Shown: positions 22,831-34,700 of the stretch, piece by piece
Numbering within the stretch: position 1 is the stretch's first letter
Layout: every line of letters starts with the position of its first letter
Origin: Hygrocybe punicea
Taxonomy: Eukaryota; Basidiomycota; Agaricomycetes; Agaricales; Hygrophoraceae
Assembly: GCA_963556145.1 (NCBI GenBank)
Contig: OY744466.1
Coordinates: 434,001 to 498,000 of the forward strand
Direction of reading: 5' to 3'
DNA length: 64,000 nucleotides
The notes under the pieces: model-generated
Told to the model about the DNA's origin: nothing
The model's database searches: none
What the model saw: the letters and a program-made list of their open reading frames with translations, nothing else
Program-made: the position numbers and the translations under genes

Positions 22831-23217
22831 CCATCTAACACCATAACTATGACATTCCTGAGTTGCCCCATCAAGTACTTAACAATAAGATTTTCTCGGC
22901 CCAGATCGGCTGGCCCGTCTCAAACAGAACATTGTCAACCTCGGTTGGCTGGTCTGACATGGGATAAGTTGCAGCATGATGTGTGTAATGGCGGTTTACC
23001 GCAATTTTTGCACCCATGTCTCTTCCATCGACCTTCCTCTCTCTGCCTCATGCATTGCATCATAATTTCTCAGCCAACATAAAAACTTGCCCACCAAGTA
23101 TTGACCGACATATACTATTATGCATCTACCATCACCCAGCAAGATGATTCCGACCCATTACAAATCACTTTTCATATCAATATCATAATCTCTGACACCA
23201 TACCAGTTCTTAGTGCG
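22831..23217. other. Spacer, nothing recognised
   Basis: No gene or repeat supported between the minisatellite and the integrase-core pseudogene; probably includes that gene's former promoter. Confidence 0.3.
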
Positions 23218-24870
23218 ATGGAGGATGAGAGCAACTCTGAGCACTGCCCTGATGAGTCTCAACTACCTGGAGAATGGCTTAGAGCTGCTGCTGAGCTATT
23301 TGGGAAGCTTGTAGTAGCTCTACAGGCTGTCAATGGGGAACAGTGAGTAATTTTTATTCACAATTACTGCTACTTTTTGTCATTCTCGTCTCTCTAGAGA
23401 GGATGCCAATATCACAATACCAGACCCGGTCACTTTAATTTGAACTGGCAAGCCAGGGCGTCCTCAGAAAGTCATTGATCTTGATTTCCTTCATGAAGCC
23501 TCTTCAGCTCAACGCTGCAGCAGGTGCTGCTAGCCCTAGGACCCCGGAGACCCTTAGCCAGTAGATTCCCTTTCCTGTAGTAGCTTAGTCATCATCCCAG
23601 GGTTTCCCTTGCTTTCCCCTCCCGCTGCGACTCCTTCTGAGTCTTCCCCTCAGAGGTCTGGAGATTCCCCCTCCAACGCCAGCTGAGGTTGACTGAAATT
23701 GCAGAGCAGACATACTCGGCATGCATCGAAATGTGCTCTACCTATACATGAAACGGCATGGTGTCCTTCCACAATGTTCCAAGATCAGCCATGCTGATCT
23801 TGACATTCTGGTCAAAACATTCAAGACTCGAAAACCCAAATTGGGAATACATTATCTGATTGGGTTTCTATGAAACCATGGGCTCTGGATCCATCACCGT
23901 CGTATTGTATCATTGATAAAGCAGGTTGATGGGCTGGGTCAGGTTTTGTGAGAGTGGAACGTGATCCGAGGAAAGCAATATCGTGTGCAGTGGCCAAATT
24001 TATTGTGGCATCTTGACGGACACCATAAGCTGATACGATGGGGAATAGTCATACATGGATTCATCGATGGCTACTCCAGAACTGTGCATCGAACAAAATA
24101 GCTTTGTTCTAAAACTGAAGGTGGTACAGGTTATGGCCTTATGGGCAAGCACAAACAATTGTGCAATGACAGTCCTAGAGCTTTTTCTCAAAGCTATCAA
24201 TGAATATGGTATGCCGTCTCATCTGCATGGAGATTGATGGGGGGGGAAATATTTACTGTGCAATATATATGGTGATGCAAAATGGCCCGAATTGTTGGTC
24301 ATTCTTGTGGGGCTCATGAGTCTACATAGATATACCAATCCCGCTCAAAACTAATCCACATATATTTGGGAAGCTCAACTTGAAATACATGTATTGAATG
24401 TCTTTGGGTCAAGGTCAGTACACAGTTTGCTCACTGCTGGAGAGCATTCTTCAGCCAGCTTGAAAACCTACATCACTTGGATGTCACGAATCTGGTCCAC
24501 TTATGGCTTCTCCACACACACTTTCTCCAGGCTATCAACGATGATTGCATTGAGTTTCAGAACCAATGGAATTCTCGTCCAATCGCAGGTGTGAATGACA
24601 AAAGTCCCAATGTAAGGCAGTAATACAGATATTTGCCAATGCTAACTTAATTGTCTGCCACAGGACTTGCGATTCCTCGGACAACTCAAGCACGGCATTT
24701 ACAATGATGATTGTGAGGGATTGCATCCCAAAATGATCAATCGTTACTATGGTACCTGCAGAGACAAGGTCCATCGCTGTAAAGGACAAACAGGAGCTGG
24801 CCATCCCAAAGATGAGGATGGAAGTGTTACGGATCGCTTCTGCAGCGGGCTCCAGCAACAATCAACTTAA
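23218..24870 (+). pseudogene. Decayed integrase-core (RNase H fold) gene of the mushroom TE-associated family
   Basis: ATG at 23218 begins MEDESNSEHCPDES; a donor near 23345 precedes degraded sequence. In shifting frames one can read remnants typical of this family: a start-of-HTH region around 23450, a stretch near 23700-23860 echoing a helix-turn-helix, LLWHLDGHHKLIRWGIVIHG (about 23998-24057), AINEYGMPSHLHGD (about 24195-24237) and DLRFLGQLKHGIYNDDCEGL (about 24664-24723). WHLDGHHK carries the first catalytic Asp of an integrase/RNase-H-like D,D,E core. Multiple stops and frameshifts make it non-functional. The family is common in Agaricomycetes and of uncertain mobility. Confidence 0.65.
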
Positions 24871-25659
24871 CAGGGGATCGGCTTCCAGAGGGGAGAACAG
24901 CAGCTTTCATTGTTGCTTACAGCTAAGACAACACTGCTAAGAAGGGGGGGGTCAAGGTCTAATGTCATTGCGAGCCGTGGGGGTTACCCAAAACAAGATG
25001 AGTCTGCCCCAAGAACCAGACTAAACGTAAGGAAAGGAAAAGAAGAAAAAGTCCGAACCAACAACAAGGACAGTAGATATAGTGAATGGACTTGAGGGGA
25101 GGTAAATGGGAATCCAACCATGAAGCTACAACATGTCCAACTACACCATGTTTTCACCATGAGGCGGACATGAGGCGTCCTCATGTCGATGTTCTCGCGA
25201 TCCAACTGGAGGCACAGGTGTCATTGAGGAATAGAGGGGGTCCGGATGACTCGGATGATTTGTCATCGGATCATGTGATGTGCAGAATTGCCTATTCGGG
25301 GTCTACACTTGCTGTAACAGGCAAGTGCGCAGTCTGGCAAGTGCATTGCACGGTCGGGTCGAAGATGGGTATCGTCCAGTGTAGGATTGGTGATGAGAGT
25401 GTCTTGAGGTAGCGGGGACATAGCGAAAGGTCGATATAAAGGAAAACAAAGGAATGTATGGAGGGAAAACCAACTAGGATGGTGGGATAGTCGAGGTCAG
25501 ACATGTGAACAGCACAAGCTGTACCAGATGACGATGTCTGTGTTGATGACATATCGAGGAGCGATGTCTTGTCCTGTTTGTGGAACAAGAAGGTCCACTT
25601 GATGTCGGTATTCGTCCAAGAAAGGGTATCATTGTAAACGAGTGTGGGAGATATCAAGG
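24871..25659. other. Tail of decay, possible further exons of the neighbouring minus-strand pseudogene
   Basis: A poly-G run lies at about 24945-24951. On the minus strand, 25657-25292 is open for 121 codons (WTFLFHKQDKTSLLDMSST) in a different frame from the one-TM pseudogene upstream of it, and may be its continuation after a frameshift. Nothing was recognised. Confidence 0.3.
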
Positions 25660-26172
25660 TTATAGATGGAAAAGGTTAAATGAATGTGGGTCCAGGTTTC
25701 GAGTCATGGGCACAGGTGACAAGCTGTGGGAACAAGTCGTCGGGTACTGCATTGAAGCGGTGTCGTGCGAACAATATGCGATAGGGGTTGGTTCACTGTT
25801 TGGGAAGTCGTATGGTCTGTGGTCGAAGTCCAAAAGAATGTGCTTCGGCAATGGTCGGATTAGAGAGAACAGTGAAATGTCTTGTGATCGGGGATTGTTC
25901 AGAGTTCGCATGCAGGTGAGGAATGTCGTCGGATCGTCAGGGAGGATAATGGTGGGCACAGGGTACGAATATGGAAACCAAATATCCGGGAATGGCAATT
26001 GTCAATTACGTGTCGATATATTGTTGAGGTGGAAGTCAGAAGTATCAATGGTGGAAGGGTTTCGGTGCCGATGCCAAAGATAGATCATAACAAGGTAGAA
26101 ACCGATCAGGAAGGTGATGGCAATGCTGCCAATAACAATTACAGTAATGAGCTGTGTCGGGAGTACAGCCAT
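25660..26172 (-). pseudogene. Single-pass membrane protein gene with one in-frame stop
   Basis: MAVLPTQLITV opens a hydrophobic helix (VIVIGSIAITFLIGFYLVMI) followed by YLWHRHRN, a classical signal-anchor or type-I-like TM with basic flank. The frame runs to 26002, where a TGA (26002-26004) sits between STRN and QLPFPDIW, then continues without further stops for 110 codons to 25660. One nonsense change (CGA to TGA) in an otherwise open frame points to recent inactivation. No family recognised. Confidence 0.45.
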
Positions 26173-26767
26173 TGTGATCGGTTTGTCGTGGGATAGCGTA
26201 AACAAGATATCGAAGGGAAAAGACAATGTCGGTGACGTCCGTCGGCAAGGAGACTATTCGGGTACAACGAGGTCACGTGGATATGTCCATGGTCGGTCTG
26301 GATTGTTCTAGAAGGTGGGACAAAAAGAGAACAAGAACAAGAAAGTACAAGGATGTCCGAATGAAGAAACAATGACATCGAAACAAAGACAAAGGACAAA
26401 ATGAAATAAAAAAGGAAGGTGGCAGTGTAGAATCGTCATGGTGGGTATCGGAATGGGCATCGGGGTCGGAAGCGGAGTTGGAAATGTAACAGGAAGTGAC
26501 CCAGATATGAGTGAAAATTCGGTATCAGGTGAAGAAATTATCCAAGGAGCACATATTGATCAACAGGCAAATATCCGGCATGAGGGTATCAGTGTCCCAA
26601 CTCATCACAGCCCATTTCAAAATGAGCAAATACAGGCTGACTTTTTCCAGGTTATCCCAACACTCTGCAACCGGGACCTCAAACTCAGGCTTGCAAGTTC
26701 AGGCACCACCACCACCACCACCAACCACCAGCTTCTTTGCCGCTATGGCTGCTGCGTTCACCGGCAC
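26173..26767. other. Intergenic, no supported gene
   Basis: Contains an open frame with Met/Gly/Val repeats (MVGIGMGIGVGSGVGN, from 26438) and an ACC microsatellite at about 26704-26723; both look like low-complexity sequence. Confidence 0.3.
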
Positions 26768-26935
26768 TAGTGCTGCCAAAGTTCGGTTCAGAACCGATCC
26801 AAACTGGAAGTTCAGTTCAGTCCAGCACCTTGGGCTGAACTGAACCCCGGGTCCAGTTCGGGGTTCAGGCAACCCCCAGGTTGTCTAAACAGTTCACGAG
26901 CAGTTCAGAACTGCTGAACCGATGTCCACAGGCAT
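26768..26935. mobile_element. hAT-like terminus
   Basis: CTAGTGCTGCCAAAGTTCGG then repeated GTTCAG/CTGAAC motifs. This matches the complement of 2000-2171 (CTAGTGTTGCCATAGTCCAG), so both are ends of one hAT family. No transposase attached; the far end was not found. Confidence 0.6.
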
Positions 26936-27214
26936 GTATATTTTGCTCACACGAAAGTTGTACTCACATGCCAATTTCGGCAAATTTCCGTTTTTAGTCA
27001 CCAAAGTTTAGTCTCAGCCACGACAACACCCTGACAAATCACCACAAGAGTGACCCTCGAACGCAAGCATTTGAGGTAAATCAGTAAGTTTTTTACTTTT
27101 ATTATCATTTGTTTTAAGTCAATGACACTGTTTGCTCTAAACCACCAACAGCAATGGCTACAACAACAACAACAACGGCAAACAAACAACAACGGACAAC
27201 AGCAACATACAGCG

Positions 27215-27314
27215 NNNNNNNNNNNNNNNNNNNNNNNNNNNNNNNNNNNNNNNNNNNNNNNNNNNNNNNNNNNNNNNNNNNNNNNNNNNNNNNNNNNNNN
27301 NNNNNNNNNNNNNN
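27215..27314. other. Assembly gap (100 N)
   Basis: A block of exactly 100 N, the usual convention for a gap of unknown size. It truncates gene Y copy A and hides the outer boundary of the duplicated unit. Confidence 0.99.
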
Positions 27315-27400
27315 AGACATTTCGTTTTTGGAGAGTCGCATTTTCGACCAGGGCAGATGTGCATGCAAAGTTCATAACCAAGTTCCTTCTTATATGGCAT
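27315..27400 (-). pseudogene. Gene Y copy A, first ~28 codons only (runs into gap)
   Basis: Starts MPYKKELGYELCMHICP and is cut by the N block after SPKTKC. Same first exon as the full gene Y at 46210. Whether the rest exists inside the gap cannot be seen; sequence left of the gap does not resemble gene Y. Confidence 0.7.
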
Positions 27401-28160
27401 GTTTGTGGACCTAGGCAGGATTTCGGATGGATGGTATGAGGAACAGACACAGATATCATTAATACATCAATACCTTAATGATTGATTACTTTCAGGGTGG
27501 TTGATAGCGGGTGGTGACGATTCCACAAACCTTCTAATTATAAGACGTCGGAATTATGTCACCTGACAAGAGTGGCAATGATAAAACAACGAACACGTGC
27601 CAAACACGTTGATCAGCAATGTAATCATTTAAATGTCTTGAAAGAGCAATATCCACCGAACAGATCGGACGTGTTCGGTGTGTTCGGTGTAGTATATCTA
27701 GTCGTACATTGACATCCACCAAACATGTCCGGTGACCGAACACACCCAACAACATGTTTGTTGTAGTATATCTAGGCCTTCTACATCCATCCAACAAGTC
27801 AGACTTGTTGTGCTTTTCCGTCAACGGACCAGTCCGTGAATATTCATCGAACGAATTAACTCGATTTATTGCCTTACCAACTGAAAAATATTCCATACGC
27901 TGCACATGTCGGTTTTCTGCGTGCAATTACTAGCTTTGGACAACTTCTAAGCTCGAGCCACATCAAAAACATAAATAAATAGATCTGTTGTTTATGCATG
28001 CAAAGAAGCCGAACATGAGGTCGAACATGTGGCGATTGATCTGGTCACGTGGTCGTGACATCTGTATTCATAGTCTGGAGCGTTGAGTAATAAATCCGCC
28101 CTTTTCTTTTGCTCTCAAATCGCCTCACACGTCGACCAAAAAACTTTTATTTCATCTACC
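27401..28160. promoter_or_regulatory. Divergent intergenic region between genes Y and X, copy A
   Basis: Gene Y (minus) and gene X (plus) are transcribed away from each other, so both promoters lie here. It includes GTGTTCGGTGTGTTCGGTGT and TGACATCCACCAAACATG near 27665-27735, the same motif family as the 82-bp VNTR, but no full 82-bp unit. No TATA box assigned. Confidence 0.5.
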
Positions 28161-30084
28161 ATGTCCTTGCCAGTCGTCAAAACCTCGACTCCCGCTGTCA
28201 ATCCCGCCGCCTTCAAGTACTGGCCTGATGCGCCGCCCAAAAAGCTGCAGGAGCTACATCGCATCTTCCAAATCCAGTACATGGTCCCGCCCAAGATTCC
28301 GGCACCCAACAAGGAATCCGGCACCATTCCCGTATTTTCTCGTAATCTCTATGTACTGAAGACACACCCCCACGATGCCACCGCCCGAGGTGAGTTATGG
28401 CGCGAAATCCCCGAACGATACGAGGAACCGCTCCGTCGCTTGATTTATCAAATGGATATGTACATCTACGCGACAGCAGCCATCGCATACAACAAGGCAC
28501 CCAACTACTCGCCGGACTACGTCAAAAATGATAAGGAAGGGACCGATTCACTTCGGGATTACCTCAAGTATACCGACACCGTCATGGACGAAATTTGGGC
28601 AGAAGTCTTGGTGGCGAAACGGGCAAACGAGGTTACCCGTGACTGGCGAAGCAAGATCTTCGATGATTGGCTCCTGAAAGAATTTTATGTTGGGAAACAT
28701 TCTCCATCGGCTTTGATTCAACATGGCGCTGTGAACACCGAGATCAAGCCCGAGGATCTAGGTAAGTATATATGTATTTATGGCCAAATGAATTCTCACG
28801 TCTGGCATCATAGATTGGGCAAAATACGACGAATCCGTGCCAGCATGGCACAGCGGAACCTTGGCAAATTGGTCATTCGGTGGGCTTCCGGATGCCACAA
28901 AGCTCGAGATCATCGGTCATGTTATTGCTTGGTGTAAAGGACATAGTGTCCTCGTCGATTCTGATGTGGCAGATGATGATGAAGGTGTGATCTAGAATTA
29001 CATGTGTGATTGTGCTAATGATATAGTACATTTGCAGAGGAGCCAGTTGCCCAGGGCAAGGGCAAGGGCAAAGCCAAGTCAAAATCGGTCAAAAAACAGA
29101 AGGCATCTTCTGCTGGTTTGTACAAATTTTCAACCATAGTGGTGTATAGATCTATTGAATATTCAGGTGGCGCAGACAATTCGTCCGAGAAGGACAAAAA
29201 GAAGCCCAAGCCCAAGCCCAAGTCCAGTAAGTACTTTCATTGTCTGTGATTGTCATACATGCAAACCCTTCATCATGACAGAGCGCACAATCAAGTCCAA
29301 AGCCGAGGACGACGATGAGGGTGAGTTATTGAATTCCGAATATCAAAACGATGATCCAACACATTTATTCATGTATAGACGACATAAAGATGGAGGAGGA
29401 CGTAGCCCCGGTAAAGAAGAAGCGGTCTAAGGCCCAAATGCATACGTTGCTCACCTTGTTATGATTAATGCACTGACATCTCGCAGTCGCTGTTGAAATT
29501 GGGTCGTCGCGCACAACCCGGCAATCGGCATCAGAGAAATTGACAATGGAGATTAAGCCACCCATCGCCCCCGAGCCGGATGTTGTGGCACCGGAATCCG
29601 CGAAGTTGGACATTTTAGGACCAGAGTGGGCGGGGTTGTTGGATGTTGATAATGATATAACCATGGACAACGATGACGGATCTCCCGAACCTGAAAAGAT
29701 GTCTCCCAGCGATGGTCACGAGGATGGCGAGATGGCAAAGAGGAGGAAATTGGATGTTGCTTCGGAGCAAGCGGGCATTATCGTAGAGAAACTCAACCTG
29801 GTGAACCCACCGAAGAAGTCTCCGACTCCGGGTATGTATTTCAACATTACATCATAGGCTGTATATATTCCAATTCTGATCTTCTCCATGTCCTAGGATT
29901 CCGTCCCAATACGCGTGCATCGTCACGCCACCAGTCATCGACCCCTGCAGAGCCCAGCGCTTCATCAATGGATGTGGATTGGAGCAACATCGTTCCACCC
30001 GAAATCCTACTCTCCATTACTCCAAGCCAAACGAGGCCTTTATCTCCCAAGCCATCGACATCCAAACTTGATCCCGGGCCTTAA
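28161..30084 (+). CDS. Gene X copy A: uncharacterised ~514-aa protein, eight exons
   Basis: Exons 28161-28761, 28814-28984, 29038-29115, 29167-29226, 29282-29320, 29379-29441, 29487-29831 and 29897-30084 join in one frame (1545 nt, all introns phase 1). The start MSLPVVKTSTPAV is used because an upstream ATG frame differs between the two copies by one A. Residues 1-260 are globular (KYWPDAPPKKLQELHRIFQI, YVGKHSPSALIQHG, WSFGGLPDATKLEIIGHVI). The rest is charged and disordered with KGKGKAKSK and KKPKPKPKS nuclear-type basic runs and acidic patches. In this copy the sixth donor reads GCATACG, against GCGTACG in copy B, so splicing there may fail. No known domain. It sits directly upstream of the Helitron and is duplicated with it. 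Confidence 0.65.
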
Positions 30085-31172
30085 TTTCGGAGGAGTAAGT
30101 CCTTCTTTTGTGGAGTATTCATTATATTTGACTAAAAAGACTGTATCCCAGTCGTTGATTTCTGGAAACTTGGTGACAATCTGTGCCCTCAAATGTCCTC
30201 CTCATACATCGCTACTATTAACATTTGTACAGTTTCTATATATGTATTTCTTTTTGCTCCGTTAAAAATGGTTTGTGTTACTGTCCTATGACCATAAGAA
30301 TTGAGCATGATAGTGAGCATAGATACAGCATAAGGCATCAATCTTGTTGACTGAAAATCTGTTTGTCTAAAATATATCCTGGTGAATGCATTACTTTCAG
30401 TTCAGTTGTACAACCACCTACACACTCAACTTGAGAAGGACAACCTGAGATGACTCTCATTCGGGCTAATGAAAATTCAAATTGAATATATGTAAGAAAC
30501 CAGAATCACGAACTTTATGGACCTATTAAATGAGGATACAATGATACAAGAGTAACAAAACCCCCTCTTGTAGTGGAAGATATAACTGTCACTCCAAGGG
30601 GAGCTATGACTCTTTGGTACCAGAATAATACAGTATACTTGTGTGGGAATGATACGTACAGCTCCATAAAAATGACAATGTATTTCTGACAAGGATGAAG
30701 AACAATGATAATTTCCATGAATTACCAAGCAATTGTCAAATATGCACAGTTGTCAAACAGCCTGGTTGTTCAACTTCAATACCTGTTTTGTCTGTTGAGC
30801 AAGCCAGAAATAAATATCACTGAGACTCTGAAGATTAAATCCACAAAATATCTTAAAAGGGGGTACCATTGTTCTTCTCAGTCGGTTTGATCAATGTCTT
30901 GTCAGCCAGACCCCTAATAAGATCGTAAGGCAGCTATTCATGATACAGATGCATTTTTGGCCTGTATCAAGGCATGTCACAGGAACATAGAATGGAATAA
31001 AAAAAGTAAACACAGATTTCTAAAGATTCAGGCACGCCTTATGGTGTTTTGGGAAAAGCTTACAAATAATATAATGTCATATGATCAATCCCATTGTGTT
31101 AATTGTTATTCATGATCCGAACCACTTGACTAGTTAAATGGGCGGTGTTTCCTCTTACTGTCACAAATCCTC
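30085..31172. other. Spacer between gene X and the Helitron ORFs (should hold the Helitron 5' end if gene X is outside it)
   Basis: AT-rich, no ORF of note. The Helitron 5' terminus (expected TC after an A) cannot be fixed, because both units share this whole stretch. Confidence 0.35.
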
Positions 31173-31664
31173 ATGAATCCCCACAACATCATCCGTGTCT
31201 GCATTGCATGTTTGACTTATCTATATTTCCTTGCAAATGCAACATTGTTTCCACAACTATGCCAAGACAAACTTATGTATATCTCTCCTGAACCAATTTC
31301 ATGTCCTGTGATATCGACCTTGACCCAAGAATTGGGTGTTTTTCAAAGAAAACTCATAGAACATGAGTTGGCCCCAGATCAGGGCGATGCAACAATATTG
31401 ATGCAAATAAATGCAACACTATATGTAAAGATCATTGGAATAACAAAAGAAACAAAAGATAACTTGACAGTCGATCCATTATTCGTTTGGACTACATTTA
31501 AAAATAGCGCCTTCAAAATGCGAATACGTTCTATTCAATATGCAAGAACATATTTCTTACCTCCTAAATATCTCTTTGCTTTGTATTGTCTTCTCAAACC
31601 TATCACTGTCCAATGTCGTTGTAAAATGATCAAAGCATTGCTCATGCGATTGCTATTGAGATGA
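31173..31664 (+). CDS. Helitron A ORF1, 163 aa, unknown
   Basis: Starts MNPHNIIRVCIACLTYLYFL with a hydrophobic N-terminal segment that could be a signal or membrane helix. It continues with polar sequence (QDKLMYISPEPISCPVIS) and a basic C-terminus. It is intact in both Helitron copies, with one residue different (ELGVFQ here, ELDVFQ in B). No domain recognised. It could be an independent ORF or an upstream exon of the RepHel gene: the RepHel frame opens 57 nt later. Confidence 0.45.
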   Translation: MNPHNIIRVCIACLTYLYFLANATLFPQLCQDKLMYISPEPISCPVISTLTQELGVFQRKLIEHELAPDQGDATILMQINATLYVKIIGITKETKDNLTVDPLFVWTTFKNSAFKMRIRSIQYARTYFLPPKYLFALYCLLKPITVQCRCKMIKALLMRLLLR

Positions 31665-31721
31665 CATGATTTCAAAACATATTTATTTCATTGTATTACT
31701 AGTTCTCTATCACATGCAACG

Positions 31722-34700
31722 TTGCTGTGGACCACACTATGTTTCATAATACGGCATAGCCGTTCAAACATAATTGTGTTCAATTTGAATTTATTCGGAC
31801 ACTTGTTTAAATCTTTATATATAAATTTCGTTCATAGATATGACTACATTGGTGGTGGTAAACGAATACCAACATTCAAGTTTAGCTTTCTTCAATCTTT
31901 TATGCTACCGTCTAATAATATCAACCATGATTCTGACATATTATTCGAATATGTGGGGCATATTGATGAACAAACAGCCAACACTTTATATGAAGATAGA
32001 AAAACATATGCATGTGTTAAAATGCCTTTACATGAACTTCTGCCAAATTTGACAGTGAAGGATATTGGTTGAAATAACAACAATACATGGTATATATTTG
32101 TCAAAGACATTACGAAGATTACATGGACAAGATCTATCTGTGGCATTAATGAGGCATAATTGTTCAGCTTGTGATACTCATGTTTCTATTTTTCATGTGC
32201 ATGATATTAAATCACATAAAGACCTGTGTAAACAGTGGTACAGAAGACAAAAAATGACAGAAACAAATGAGTGCGGCAAAGAAGAAACTCAGGCTCAAAT
32301 GAAAGAAGAATTGGACAAGTCAGATGAGCAATTATTTCCTCCTCCTCCTCCATCTATTGAATTGAAGGAAACCATAATCAGCAACTGGTGCAGAGATACA
32401 TCACCTGAATGTTTCCAAGAAAGTGGGTGTGCTGTATGTGGTCAATTGGTTGCATTGAAAAACATGTCTTTATTGTCAAAGACGAAGGTTAATCTGAAAA
32501 TATTAACTAGAGACAATATGGGAATCACAAGATGTGAACGATATCATTGTTCTGATCCAATAGAGGATATCAAAGGTCCAGTGCTAGATGACACATGTAA
32601 ATGGATATGCAAACCATGTGTGCTCAGTCTGAATAAAGGCCAAACTCCCAAATATGCTTTGGCGAATGGACTTTGGATGGGAAGAATTCCTGCACAACTT
32701 CAAAATCTAACATTTGCTGAACAACTTTTGATTGCCCGTGTTCGTCACAACAAATGTATTGTTCGTGTCTCCTCTGGGATGCATAAAATGAAAGCAAATG
32801 CCATCATGTTTCAAAACCCAACACCAAAGATATATCAACGGTTGCCTCCAACAATTAAAGAACTTGATGAAGTGCTAGCGTTTATTTTCACTGGTCCTGC
32901 CAGACCAACTCCAGAAGACATGGAGCGAACGCCTTTATTGGTTCGCCGAAGGCGAGTTTCTGCAGCTTTAGAATGGCTGAAATTGAATCACATGGATTAC
33001 TATGATTTAGATATCTCCTATGAAAATCTAGCACAATATCCAGATCATGGAATTCCTGTTGTGGTTGCATATCGACCAGCAGACACAAATAAGGAACCAG
33101 AAGCCACTAGTGCATTTGACAATGAAGTGGAAGATGGTGTGGAAGATGGGCCTTGTCCCTTTGTTGTTAGTGGAATAACTGGCGAAAATCTAGATATTAC
33201 AAGTCCAAAGGCATTAATAGCTAGAGCGACCAAGCACTTGATAGATGACCATGGTGGTGTTCTTGCCATAAGCCATGCTAGAAATCCAGAATCGTTCTTT
33301 AATAATCCTCAGTTATATCCTATGATGTTTCCCTGCCTATTTCCATATGGCTTGGGTGGTATTAGCAGCATAGACAATGATGTTTTAAGCATCAGTGATA
33401 TGATGCACAAAAGACATCTCCTGATGTACCATGACAAAAGATTTCAAACCGATCCCTATTTTCCATTGATTGCATTCAATCAAGAACAAATCAAAGACAG
33501 TACAACCGGAGGATATTTGTTGACTAATAAACATAATTTCAACGATATTGCAAATCGCCTGATGAATATCAATACAGCTGTTTTGGATGACCTCTCTAAA
33601 AGATTATCTAGAGGTGATAGAGTCAAACCGGATACATCAGAAGAGAAAGCATGCTATAAACTCATTTCTGATCTGGATCACGTAGCTGGTCAGGTCAAAG
33701 GTTCAATTACTAACAAGAAATACATGCGAAATGAGATTTGGTCTCTGATATCCTATATTGGTGCTCCGACTTGGTTTATCACTTTTGCACCTGCAGACAT
33801 CAATCACCCACTATGCTTATATTATGCTGACAACAAAGAAAAGTTTTATCCTAAACTACGTCTACCCCAGGATTGTTACAAACTAATTGCAAACAATCCA
33901 GTTGCTGGAGCCCGCTTTTTTCACTTTACTACTGAAATGTTCATCAAACATATATTAGGAATAAATGAATCTCATCCTGGCCTGTATGGAAACACATCAG
34001 GTTATTATGCAACGGTAGAGGAACAAGGACGTCTTACCTTGCATCTTCATATGCTGTTGTGGATAAAGGGATGCCTTACACCTCAGGAAATACGTGACAA
34101 AATTATGGGTGAAAATTCTGACTTTCAGAAAAGATTAGTGGAATATTTGGAAAGTTTGTGTGTAGGACAATTCATGACAGGTTCTAAAGATGAGGTATCA
34201 CAGAAAATGGAACAGACAATGTCGAAACCTGAATATCAACCACCAACATGTGTCATGCCAGATCCACCATCATATAATTGTTCCATGAATTGTCAATATC
34301 ACAACAAAAGATCAACATGGTGGCAAAGGTTTCAAGATGTTGTAGATGATCTTTTATTGCGATTAAATGTACATAACAGGCATGATGGCAAAAAAAAGCC
34401 ATACTGTCTTAATTCGAAAGGTGAATGTAAACGACGATTTCCCCGTGATATCTTTCAACAAACTTTTGTAGAACCTAACACTGGTGCTCTCAACCTCAAG
34501 CATGGTGAACCTTGGATGAACACGGTGACACCTGAAGTTACATATATGCTACGATGCAATTCTGATGTGACCAGCTTATTATCAGGTACTGCTATAAAGG
34601 CCATAGTTGCATACATAACAGATTATATTACAAAATTCTCCTTGAAGACCTATAGCATTTTTGAAGTGATAAAAAGTATTTTTGATAAGAATTCCGAAAT

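Larger units (their letters stand above)
27315..34377 (+). repeat. Inverted repeat, left arm (unit A; 7.06 kb)
   Basis: Reverse complement of 38988-46295 with only scattered substitutions and small indels. The 245-bp length difference is essentially three extra 82-bp VNTR units in the right arm. It contains the gene Y start, gene X and the 5' half of Helitron A. The outer end is cut by the gap; the inner end is at ATAAC (34373-34377). Confidence 0.9.

Noticed and set aside
25580..26083. 167-codon plus-strand ORF
   Set aside because: It overlaps the minus-strand one-TM frame, which has a clear TM helix and plausible start; the plus frame is Gly/Arg/Val-rich shadow sequence.
27122..27459. ORFs crossing the N block
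   Set aside because: They read through 100 N of unknown true length; the frame on the two sides is unrelated.
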